Source: UBA5794 sp964196275 (lineage in GTDB: Bacteria; Actinomycetota; Acidimicrobiia; Spongiisociales; UBA5794). Taken from it: 23,251 nt of DNA. The stretch spans positions 1-23,251 of the forward strand of contig CAXMSN010000089.1 of assembly GCA_964196275.1 (NCBI GenBank), in the 5' to 3' direction. Position numbers and translations under genes: made by a program. This document shows, piece by piece, positions 16,058 through 22,761 of the stretch; positions within the stretch are counted from its first letter, which is position 1, and the number at the start of each line of letters is the position of its first letter. The notes under the pieces are model-generated. The model was not told the origin of the DNA, did not search any database, and saw only the letters and a program-made list of their open reading frames with translations.

Positions 16058-16072
16058 TTCCATTGAGTGGAA
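16058..16072. promoter_or_regulatory. Candidate operator palindrome (TTCCA-N5-TGGAA)
   Basis: TTCCATTGAGTGGAA has perfect 5-bp arms and lies between the divergent CitE-like lyase and CoA-transferase genes, ending 8 nt before the chosen ATG at 16081. It shares the TTCC-N7-GGAA frame with the site at 11165-11179. A TTG at 16063 inside the palindrome is an alternative in-frame start, which I reject because ATG begins the conserved domain sooner. One regulator may serve both divergent regions. Confidence 0.45.
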
Positions 16073-16080
16073 CACACGAC

Positions 16081-17280
16081 ATGACCGGTACAGCACATGC
16101 TCTCGAGGGGATTCGGATCCTCGACATCTCGACGCTCTTCGCCGGGCCACTGGCTGCGACGATCCTGAGCGACTTTGGGGCCGACGTAATCAAGGTCGAG
16201 CATCCACGCGGAGACCCCGTCCGCTACCACGGGCACAGCAAGGACGGCGTGCCTCTCTGGTGGAAGATGCTGAGTCGGAACAAGCGCACCGTGACCCTGA
16301 GCCTGTCGACCGACGAAGGCCAGGACATCATGTGCCGCCTCGTCGAGGAGGCAGATGTCCTCATCGAGAACTTCCGACCGGGGACCCTTGAACGTTGGAA
16401 TCTGTCGCCTGAGCGCCTTCAGGCGATCAACCCCCGTCTGGTCATCGCGAGGGTCACCGGCTTCGGCCAGTTCGGACCGTACTCGGGACGCCCAGGTTTC
16501 GGAACCCTGGCGGAGTCGATGAGTGGCTTCGCCCAGATCACAGGAGATCCCGAAGGCCCGCCGACACTCCCACCGTTCGGCCTGGCAGACGGGATCACCG
16601 CACAGGCCACAGCCAACGCGATCCTCATGGCGCTGTACCACCGAGATGTGCACGGCGGCTCCGGGCAGGTGCTGGACATTGCGATCATCGAGCCGATTCT
16701 GACGATCCTCGGGCCTCAGCCGATCGTCTATGACCAACTCGGGATCGTCCAGACAAGGACAGGAAACCGCTCGGTGAACAACGCCCCACGCAATACGTAC
16801 AGGACCGCGGACGGGAGGTGGGTCGCGATCTCGACGAGTACCCAATCCATCGCGGAGCGGGTGATGCATCTGGTGGGGCACCCTGAAGTGATCGATGAGC
16901 CATGGTTTGCCTCTGGCGCTGAACGTGCGAAGCACGCTGATGAACTCGATGCATACGTCTCCGCATGGATCGGCGACCGGGGAATCGACGATGTCATCGT
17001 CGCCTTCGAGGAGGCCCACGCCGCGGTCGCCCCGATCTACGACATCGCACAGATCATGGAGGACCCGCAGTATTCGGCCCTGGAATCCATCGTGTCCGTG
17101 GAAGACCCTGACCTCGGAACGGTGAGGATGCAGAACGTGATGTTCCGAATGTCAGACACGCCAGGCGAGATCCGTTGGGCAGGTCGCGGACTGGGAGAAG
17201 ACAACGTCGCGGTGTTCGGGGGAGAACTCAATATGAGCGATGAGCAGCTTGATGCGCTTCGCGAGAAGGGCGTCGTGTGA
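16081..17280 (+). CDS. Family III CoA-transferase (CaiB/BaiF type)
   Basis: This 399-aa enzyme transfers CoA between carboxylic acids in the cytoplasm. The opening GIRILDISTLFAGPLA and the blocks GADVIKVEHPRGDPVR, SRNKRTVTL and ENFRPGTLERW are classical. The catalytic aspartate is D170 in PPFGLADGITA, matching the aspartate of formyl-CoA transferase (Frc), which forms the acyl anhydride intermediate. I chose ATG at 16081 although a TTG at 16063 is in frame; no strong Shine-Dalgarno exists for either. The stop is overlapped by the next gene's GTG (GTGA). With the divergent CitE-like lyase and downstream PrpD gene it suggests a CoA-ester branch for a dicarboxylic or hydroxy acid. Confidence 0.92.
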   Translation: MTGTAHALEGIRILDISTLFAGPLAATILSDFGADVIKVEHPRGDPVRYHGHSKDGVPLWWKMLSRNKRTVTLSLSTDEGQDIMCRLVEEADVLIENFRPGTLERWNLSPERLQAINPRLVIARVTGFGQFGPYSGRPGFGTLAESMSGFAQITGDPEGPPTLPPFGLADGITAQATANAILMALYHRDVHGGSGQVLDIAIIEPILTILGPQPIVYDQLGIVQTRTGNRSVNNAPRNTYRTADGRWVAISTSTQSIAERVMHLVGHPEVIDEPWFASGAERAKHADELDAYVSAWIGDRGIDDVIVAFEEAHAAVAPIYDIAQIMEDPQYSALESIVSVEDPDLGTVRMQNVMFRMSDTPGEIRWAGRGLGEDNVAVFGGELNMSDEQLDALREKGVV

Positions 17281-18092
17281 CGACATCGGGAACCATGTGG
17301 GAGGCGATCGCGAATGCGAAGGTCATCGACCTTGCGCACTCGCTTGAGCGTGGAATGCCGGTGTCTCCGAATCACCCGGCGTTCCAGATGGCCATGATGC
17401 GGCGCCACGGGGACATGGTTCGCTCCGATGGGGCTTCGGCAGCGAACGAGATGATCGTCCTTGGTGGCCACGTTGGTACGCACATCGATGCGCTCGGCCA
17501 TGTCAGCCAGGACGGCGTCATGTATGGCGGTGCCGATGCGATGGCTTCCCAGTCCAACCACGGCCTGACGCAGTTGGGAATCGACACCGTCGAACCGATC
17601 CTCTGTCGAGGTGTTCTCCTCGATGTTGCCCGGGTGCACGGAGTGACCGTTCTCGACGCCGGCTACGAGGTGACCGCTGCTGATCTCGAAGCAGCACAGG
17701 ACGCGGTCGACGTAGAAGTTTCTGCTGGAGATGCCGTGCTCATCCGGACCGGGTGGGCGGCCCACTGGAACGACCCGGCAAACTTTCTTGGCCAGGACGA
17801 CGGTGCTCCCGGCCCTGGCGTGCCCGCTGCTCAGTGGCTGATCGACCGCGAAGTCCGCGTCGCGGGCGCCGAGACGATCGCCTTCGAAGTGATCCGGCCA
17901 GGCGAAGGTCACGCCACACTCCCGGTTCATCGGATGCTGTTGGTTGAGGCCGGGATCCACATCATCGAGGCGATGAACCTCAACGATCTGTCCGAGGCAT
18001 CGACGACCGAGTTCCTCTTCATAGGTGCGCCGTTGAAGATCACGGGGGGAACGGGGTCGCCGATGCGGCCCCTGGCTGTGATCGATGGCTGA
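17277..18092 (+). CDS. Cyclase-family metal hydrolase (kynurenine formamidase-like)
   Basis: This 271-aa protein belongs to the cyclase family (PF04199). The metal-binding motif HxGTHxDxxxH appears as H65-V-G-T-H69-I-D71-A-L-G-H75. Known members include bacterial kynurenine formamidase (KynB), isatin hydrolase and polyketide cyclases, which hydrolyse amide or lactam bonds or their reverse. Isatin hydrolase opens a fused lactam, which is relevant to the proposed heterocycle role. Translation begins at GTG 17277, overlapping the CoA-transferase stop by 4 nt, and its end overlaps the PrpD gene by 8 nt. No tryptophan 2,3-dioxygenase or kynureninase gene is in the window, so a kynurenine pathway is not supported. 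Confidence 0.88.
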   Translation: MTTSGTMWEAIANAKVIDLAHSLERGMPVSPNHPAFQMAMMRRHGDMVRSDGASAANEMIVLGGHVGTHIDALGHVSQDGVMYGGADAMASQSNHGLTQLGIDTVEPILCRGVLLDVARVHGVTVLDAGYEVTAADLEAAQDAVDVEVSAGDAVLIRTGWAAHWNDPANFLGQDDGAPGPGVPAAQWLIDREVRVAGAETIAFEVIRPGEGHATLPVHRMLLVEAGIHIIEAMNLNDLSEASTTEFLFIGAPLKITGGTGSPMRPLAVIDG

Positions 18093-19485
18093 CACACTGG
18101 TTCTCGCCCTCGGCAGATTCGCAGCCGATGTACGTTCCAAAGGACTTCCAGACGATGTGGCACGGGACGCAACCGAGCGTGTCATCGACACGTTGGGAAA
18201 TGCGCTTGCAGCGGCAGGGGAGGAGCCGGCGTCGATCGCACTCGATGTCGCATTGGACATGGGTGGTACCGAGCAGGCGACAACGATCGGAACCGGGCGC
18301 CGTCTCCCTGCAGCGAACGCCGCTCTCGTGAACGGGACCCTTGCGCATGCCCTCGATTTCGATGACACACATTTGCCGTCAGTGCTCCATCCGTCGGCGT
18401 CCGTCGTACCCGCCGCTCTTGCCATCGCGGAACTCACGGGCGCGACCGGGAGGGAGACTCTCACGGCTGTCGCGGTGGGCGATGAGATCGCTGTCAGATT
18501 GGGCATGGCCTCCTACGACGAAGGCATCAGAAACTCCATCTTCTTCGAGAACGGTCTGCATGCCACGTCGATCATTGGAACGCTTGCGTCAGCCACCGCT
18601 GCTGCCGTACTCCTCGGATTGAGCGACGAAGGCGTGAGCCATGCCATTGGCATCGCAGCGAGCATGGGTGCGGGGCTTCTTGAGGCGAACAGGACCGGTG
18701 GCTCCGTCAAGCGCATCCACTGTGGGTGGGCCGCCCACAGCGGCATCACTGCCGCGATGCTCGCAAGGGGCGGCCTCACGGCTCCACCCACCGTTCTTGA
18801 AGGTCGCTTCGGGTTCTTCCGTGCGTACTCCGATGGCCGCTTCGAACCCGACGCCATCCTTGGGGGTCTCGGGACGACCTGGGAGATGCTGCGGATCTTC
18901 TACAAGCCATATCCAACGAACCACTTCACACACGCCGGCATCGACGCTTCGCTGCGTCTCCGAGAGCGAGGAGTCGAACCCTCGCAGGTCGAGCGAATCG
19001 AACTCGGGCTGCCTGCTCCGGTCCTGCGCACGATCGCAGAGCCGGCGGATGAGAAGGCCCGTCCTCAGACTCCGTATCACGCAAAGTTCTCTGGTCCGTT
19101 CACGGTCGCGACGGCGCTTGTCGGCGGCGGAGGACTTGGCGTGTATTCGAACGACTTCACTCCCGAGACGTTGGCTGATCCCGAGCGACTGAGACTCGCC
19201 GGTCTCGTGCGGTGCTATGCCGACGATGAGGCGACCGAGATCTTCCCGCATCAATTCCCTGGCATCCTCACCGTGGGCCTGCGCGATGGAAGTGAACTCT
19301 CGGAACGGATCAGTGTCAACCGAGGTGGTCCGGATCGTCCGCTCAGCCCTGACGAACTTGCGACCAAATTCCGCCTGAATGCCAGCCAACATCTGCCTGA
19401 GGGAAGGGTGTCGGAGTTGGAGTCGGCGCTGTGGGGCCTCGCAGGCGCCTCGTCCGTGTCAGATGTTCTTCTATTGTCTTATTGA
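18085..19485 (+). CDS. MmgE/PrpD family protein
   Basis: This 466-aa member of the MmgE/PrpD family has the diagnostic NGTLAHALDFDDTHLPSVLHPS region (core AHALDFDDTH at about residues 91-100). Family enzymes include 2-methylcitrate dehydratase, cis-aconitate decarboxylase and iminodisuccinate epimerase, acting on polycarboxylic acids in the cytoplasm. ATG at 18085 overlaps the cyclase-gene stop by 8 nt. No methylcitrate synthase or PrpB partner is present, so propionate catabolism is unlikely; dehydration or isomerisation of a pathway acid is more plausible (inference). The stop TGA at 19483-19485 falls inside the first copy of the 12-nt repeat array. Confidence 0.88.
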   Translation: MADTLVLALGRFAADVRSKGLPDDVARDATERVIDTLGNALAAAGEEPASIALDVALDMGGTEQATTIGTGRRLPAANAALVNGTLAHALDFDDTHLPSVLHPSASVVPAALAIAELTGATGRETLTAVAVGDEIAVRLGMASYDEGIRNSIFFENGLHATSIIGTLASATAAAVLLGLSDEGVSHAIGIAASMGAGLLEANRTGGSVKRIHCGWAAHSGITAAMLARGGLTAPPTVLEGRFGFFRAYSDGRFEPDAILGGLGTTWEMLRIFYKPYPTNHFTHAGIDASLRLRERGVEPSQVERIELGLPAPVLRTIAEPADEKARPQTPYHAKFSGPFTVATALVGGGGLGVYSNDFTPETLADPERLRLAGLVRCYADDEATEIFPHQFPGILTVGLRDGSELSERISVNRGGPDRPLSPDELATKFRLNASQHLPEGRVSELESALWGLAGASSVSDVLLLSY

Positions 19486-19522
19486 CCTATCCATTGGCCC
19501 ACCCATTGACCAACCCATTGAC
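19481..19522. repeat. 12-nt-period tandem repeat (four copies of ATTGRC)
   Basis: ATTGAC at 19481, ATTGGC at 19493, ATTGAC at 19505 and ATTGAC at 19517 are spaced exactly 12 nt apart. The last two full units read CCACCCATTGAC and CAACCCATTGAC. The array begins over the PrpD stop codon and ends 1 nt before the AAGGAG Shine-Dalgarno (19523-19528) of the SDR gene. It could be a slippage-expanded spacer or a set of helically phased protein sites; 12 nt is slightly over one turn. Confidence 0.8.
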
Positions 19523-19533
19523 AAGGAGCACAC

Positions 19534-20256
19534 ATGTCCAATGACTGGGCGGTCGTAGCAGGTGCGTCGGGAACGATCGGTTCTGCGATATCAACGATGC
19601 TGTCTGGTCGCGGACTCAGCGTCCTTGGGCTCGCCAGAGACGCCGATCCCGCCAGAGGTATTCGCTCCGTTGATCTGACCGACACCGAGGCAGTCGCCGC
19701 GATCAGATCTGAGCTCGATGGTGATGTGCGGGTTGTCGTTCATGCGGCCGGTCCGGAACTCGGCGGCGGCATCCGCGACGTAGACCCCGCCAGCGTGCTC
19801 GCCGCCATGGACATCAAGGTGATCGGGCTCCTCCGCATCGTCCGCGCAGTTGATCCGCTTCTGGTTCCCGGCGGCCGCATCATCGCTGTGACAGGCCACC
19901 TCGGGTATGACCCGATTCCGGCATCGGTCGGAGCTGGCGTTGCGAACGCCGCCTTGGGAGCGCTCGTTCGACAGCTGGCCGCTGAGTACGGGCCGAGAGG
20001 AATCACGAGCCATGCCGTTGCCCCAGGCCCGGTCGAGAGTCCACGTCTTGAACGGCTCATCGGTCACTTGGCGAAGGCTGGTGATGTCTCTCTCGACGCA
20101 GCTCGTCAGACGCTCCTCGATGGTTCGACCGTGGGCAGATTCGCCACCCCCGATGATGTGGCATGGGCGGTGTCCACGCTTCTCGAAGATGGCGCAGCGC
20201 TCGCAAATGGGTCGACACTGTTTCTCGACGGTGGCCGACGCACCGCGATTCCGTAG
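19534..20256 (+). CDS. SDR-fold protein with degenerate active site
   Basis: This 240-aa protein has a short-chain dehydrogenase/reductase fold. A Rossmann glycine motif GASGTIG (10-16), a NAAG-like HAAG (70-73), a GRII strand and the PGPVESP loop are visible, as is the terminal LDGG. The catalytic Tyr-x3-Lys is replaced: aligned with Y-x-A-S-K-A-A-L it reads A134-G-V-A-N138-A-A-L. The catalytic serine position reads VTGH and the tetrad asparagine is not evident. It may bind NAD(P) but lack normal oxidoreductase chemistry, or use another mechanism. AAGGAG 5 nt upstream fixes the ATG at 19534. It follows PrpD by 48 nt, which include the 12-nt repeat array. Confidence 0.85.
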   Translation: MSNDWAVVAGASGTIGSAISTMLSGRGLSVLGLARDADPARGIRSVDLTDTEAVAAIRSELDGDVRVVVHAAGPELGGGIRDVDPASVLAAMDIKVIGLLRIVRAVDPLLVPGGRIIAVTGHLGYDPIPASVGAGVANAALGALVRQLAAEYGPRGITSHAVAPGPVESPRLERLIGHLAKAGDVSLDAARQTLLDGSTVGRFATPDDVAWAVSTLLEDGAALANGSTLFLDGGRRTAIP

Positions 20257-20285
20257 CTCTCGAAGACTCCTGAGTCCACAAACTC

Positions 20286-20315
20286 TTTACCCGCGTCCGC
20301 CCAGTGGCATATATG
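20286..20315 (+). promoter_or_regulatory. Possible promoter of the Liv-type importer operon
   Basis: TTTACC (20286-20291) and TATATG (20310-20315) are separated by 18 nt, about 105 nt upstream of the binding-protein ATG. This 163-nt gap is the longest intergenic region on this strand. The hexamers are only partial matches, so confidence is low. A short GACTC-CT-GAGTC palindrome at 20265-20276 precedes it; its 2-nt loop and lack of a T-run argue against a terminator. Confidence 0.35.
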
Positions 20316-20357
20316 GTTGCGAGGTGGTACATTCCGACGACGGCGGGCGAAACGGCG

Positions 20358-20372
20358 TTCCGTCCAACGAAA
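20358..20372. promoter_or_regulatory. Weak third copy of the TTCC palindrome
   Basis: TTCCGTCCAACGAAA matches the frame of the other two sites with one arm mismatch (CGAAA where CGGAA would complete the palindrome TTCCG/CGGAA). It lies between the putative promoter and the binding-protein start, so it could link this importer to the same regulator. Alone it would be unconvincing. Confidence 0.25.
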
Positions 20373-20377
20373 CACAG

Positions 20378-20409
20378 TGGAAAGCACTGAAGATGGAAAG
20401 CACTGAAAG
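20378..20409. repeat. 16-bp tandem duplication before the binding-protein start
   Basis: TGGAAAGCACTGAAGA (20378-20393) is followed at once by TGGAAAGCACTGAAAG (20394-20409), identical over 14 nt. The first copy also forms CAGTG-GAAAG-CACTG (20375-20389). It carries an SD-like GGAAAG in each copy and an extra in-frame ATG at 20393. It ends 10 nt upstream of the chosen ATG at 20420. Confidence 0.75.
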
Positions 20410-20419
20410 TAGGGAATCC

Positions 20420-21736
20420 ATGAAGAAGACCAAGATCCATATCGGTCTTGTGCTCGCGTTGGCGCTGGTCCTCACGGCCTGTGTGAGCGACTCTGAGGAC
20501 ACAACGACGACGACACAGGCTGCGACGACAACGACGGAGGCTGCGACAACGACAACGGCGGCGGGAACGCCGTCGACCACGGCAGCGCCGGTAGAGCCAG
20601 CGGACCCGGTGAAGATCGGCTCCATCCATCCACTCACCGGAGGCCTCGCAGGCGCTGGTAGCCGGATGGACAATGCTGCAAAGATGGCTGTCGAAGAGAT
20701 CAACGCTGCCGGCGGTATTGCGTCGCTCGGTGGTGCGCCCCTTGAGCTGATATCTGCTGACAGCACGGGTGCACAGGATGTTGGCCAGGCCGAGGCAGAG
20801 CGCCTGATCAGCGACGGTGTATCTGCCCTGATCGGAACGTACCAGTCCTCAGTGACAACGAACGTTTCGATCGTTGCAGAGCGCGAAGGCGTTCCCCTCG
20901 TGATCGATGTTGCAGTCGCAGACGAGATACTTGACCAGGGATTCACCAACGTGTTCCGCATCCAGCCGAACGCGACGAGCATGGGTGAGAACGGTGCGGC
21001 GTATCTGAGTGAACTCGGCGGCGGCTCCATCAAAACCGTCTCGTACCTCCACGACAACACTGCCTTCGGACAGGGCGTTTCGGCTGCGTTCGCTGCTGCA
21101 GCGGCAGAGTTCGGTATCGAGGTGGTCGAGGACATTCCCTATTCACCCTTCGAGGTGACCGATCTGACGACCGAGATGACGAGGGCCGCGGCGGCGGATC
21201 CGGACGTGATCATCGTGACCGGCTACTACGGCGACGGGCTCCTGGCTGCCAGAGCAGCTGTCGATCTCGAAGTTGATGTGGATGCAGTGATCGGGATCGC
21301 CCAAGGGGCGTTCCACACGCCGCAGTTCGTAACGGACTTCGGTGATGATGCGGAGCTGTTCTGGAACTCGAACTATCACTTCAACTCGTCTGAGGCGAGG
21401 GTCCAGGCGGTCCTCGACAAGTTCCTCGCGACGTACGGCGAGGAGATGGACACGGAGTCGATGCTTGCGTATCAAGCCGTGTACGTGATCGCGGACGCGG
21501 TCGAGCGGGCGGCTTCGTCCGATCCAGCCGATGTGCGAGCGGCACTGGCCGAAACGAACATCGCTGAACACTTCCTGGCCTACCCGGGGCCGATCACCTT
21601 CGATGCAACGGGTGAGAACGTGAACGCTCAGCCGACGCTCATGCAGGTTCAGGGAGGCGAGGTGCTCCAGGTTGCTCCGGATGCGATTGGCGAAACTGAT
21701 CCGGTGTTCCCTGGCACGTCTTGGGGAGGGAACTAG
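20420..21736 (+). CDS. Branched-chain-amino-acid-type ABC importer binding lipoprotein
   Basis: This is the receptor of a Liv-type (HAAT) ABC importer, 438 aa. The signal peptide MKKTKIHIGL plus LALALVLTAC21 gives a lipobox ending in C21. Residues 28-57 form a T/A-rich linker. The periplasmic type I domain starts at VKIGSIHPLTGGLAGAG and includes MAVEEINAAGGI and ALIGTYQSSVTTNVSIVAE (core LIGTYQSS). I chose ATG at 20420 with AGGGA 4 nt upstream; an in-frame ATG at 20393 lies within the tandem duplication and would add nine residues. The stop TAG at 21734-21736 is 26 nt before the LivH ATG. Liv-type importers also carry amides, aromatic acids and urea, so substrate is open. Confidence 0.92.
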   Translation: MKKTKIHIGLVLALALVLTACVSDSEDTTTTTQAATTTTEAATTTTAAGTPSTTAAPVEPADPVKIGSIHPLTGGLAGAGSRMDNAAKMAVEEINAAGGIASLGGAPLELISADSTGAQDVGQAEAERLISDGVSALIGTYQSSVTTNVSIVAEREGVPLVIDVAVADEILDQGFTNVFRIQPNATSMGENGAAYLSELGGGSIKTVSYLHDNTAFGQGVSAAFAAAAAEFGIEVVEDIPYSPFEVTDLTTEMTRAAAADPDVIIVTGYYGDGLLAARAAVDLEVDVDAVIGIAQGAFHTPQFVTDFGDDAELFWNSNYHFNSSEARVQAVLDKFLATYGEEMDTESMLAYQAVYVIADAVERAASSDPADVRAALAETNIAEHFLAYPGPITFDATGENVNAQPTLMQVQGGEVLQVAPDAIGETDPVFPGTSWGGN

Positions 21737-21762
21737 CCTCTGACACCACAGTGAACGAGACA

Positions 21763-22761
21763 ATGCAAGGACGGTCCAGAGCTTGGGTTTGGACCGTCCT
21801 TGCGGTTGTGGCAGTTGCCATCGGCGTTCTGCTTGTCCAATCGGGATGGTGGGACAGCAACCGCTCAGTATTCACCCAGGCAGCCGTTTCGGGCCTGTTG
21901 ATCGGTGGCGTGTACGGTTTGGTCGCTATGGGCCTGAGCCTGGTGTTCGGCGTACTCGACATCATCAACTTCGCCCATGGTGCGCTGATGACCATCGGGA
22001 TCTATGCGAGTTACCTCCTGTTCCAGGAATACGGCGTTGATCCGTATGTTTCGCTGCTGATCACGGTTCCCTTGCTCTTTCTGGTCGGTATGGGGATTCA
22101 ACGTTTTGCGATCAATCCCGTCATGACCGCCCCCGTCCACAACCAACTTCTCCTGACCCTCGGCATCGCGATCATGATCGAAAATGCCCTTCTCGTCATC
22201 TTCACGGGGACGCCGCGCTCGATCGAGTTGCCCTATGCCAGGGAGTCGTTCGACCTTGGATTCATAACGCTCGACTTCCCCCTCAAAGTGTTCGGTGCGG
22301 TTGTAAGCATGCCGAAACTGATCGCGTTCATCATGGCGATCGTCTTGGCCGTGGTCCTTTACCAACTGATTCAGCGCACGTGGCTGGGCTCCGCGATCCG
22401 TGCGTCCGCACAACAGCCAGAGGGTGCTGAACTCGTCGGCATCGACAACAACCGGATCTACACGATCACGTTCGGCATCGGTGCCGCAGCGGCAGGTGCC
22501 GCAGGCGCCCTCGTCATGCCGTTCCTCTTCGTCAGCCCGACGGCTGGTGCAACGTTCAACATTATCGCCTTTGTCGTGGTCGTCCTCGGTGGCATGGGGT
22601 CGGTGCCTGGTGCACTTGTCGGTGGATTGATCATCGGACTCACGCAGGAGATGAGTCAGGTCTTCGTGTCTGGATCGTCGAAGTTCCTCAGCGTCTTCGT
22701 CGTGTTCATCCTCGTGCTGTTGTTCCGCCCCCAGGGAATTTTTGGGAAGGCGCATCGATGA
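21763..22761 (+). CDS. livH: Branched-chain-amino-acid-type ABC permease LivH
   Basis: This is an inner-membrane permease of 332 aa. It has an extra N-terminal helix (about residues 8-26), then the LivH hallmark GLLIGGVYGLVAMGLSLVFG (core GGVYGLVAMGLSL) and INFAHGALMTIGIY, with further helices and a C-terminal GALVGGLIIGLTQ. The cytoplasmic loop AIRASAQQPEGAELVGI would contact the ATPase. The start is uncertain: ATG 21763 has no good Shine-Dalgarno, and GTG 21751 is in frame. A perfect 14-bp inverted repeat begins at the G of this ATG. The gene overlaps livM by 4 nt (ATGA). LivG/LivF ATPases are presumably past the right edge. Confidence 0.9.
   Translation: MQGRSRAWVWTVLAVVAVAIGVLLVQSGWWDSNRSVFTQAAVSGLLIGGVYGLVAMGLSLVFGVLDIINFAHGALMTIGIYASYLLFQEYGVDPYVSLLITVPLLFLVGMGIQRFAINPVMTAPVHNQLLLTLGIAIMIENALLVIFTGTPRSIELPYARESFDLGFITLDFPLKVFGAVVSMPKLIAFIMAIVLAVVLYQLIQRTWLGSAIRASAQQPEGAELVGIDNNRIYTITFGIGAAAAGAAGALVMPFLFVSPTAGATFNIIAFVVVVLGGMGSVPGALVGGLIIGLTQEMSQVFVSGSSKFLSVFVVFILVLLFRPQGIFGKAHR
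21765..21803 (+). promoter_or_regulatory. Perfect 14-bp hairpin at the livH start
   Basis: GCAAGGACGGTCCA (21765-21778) pairs perfectly with TGGACCGTCCTTGC (21790-21803) around an 11-nt loop. In the mRNA it would form a GC-rich stem over codons 1-14 of livH, just after the binding-protein stop. No T-run follows, so it is not an intrinsic terminator. Stems in this position of ABC operons can stabilise the upstream binding-protein message and damp permease translation; here it could also occlude the start codon. Confidence 0.75.

Noticed and set aside
17277..18092. Kynurenine pathway gene (kynB)
   Set aside because: The cyclase-family motif is shared with other hydrolases, and no tryptophan dioxygenase or kynureninase gene is present.
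18085..19485. Methylcitrate cycle gene prpD
   Set aside because: Neither methylcitrate synthase nor methylisocitrate lyase is adjacent, and the CitE-like lyase is not PrpB; only the broad family name is supported.
21765..21803. Rho-independent terminator after the binding-protein gene
   Set aside because: The stem is strong but no T-run follows, and livH coding sequence continues through it.
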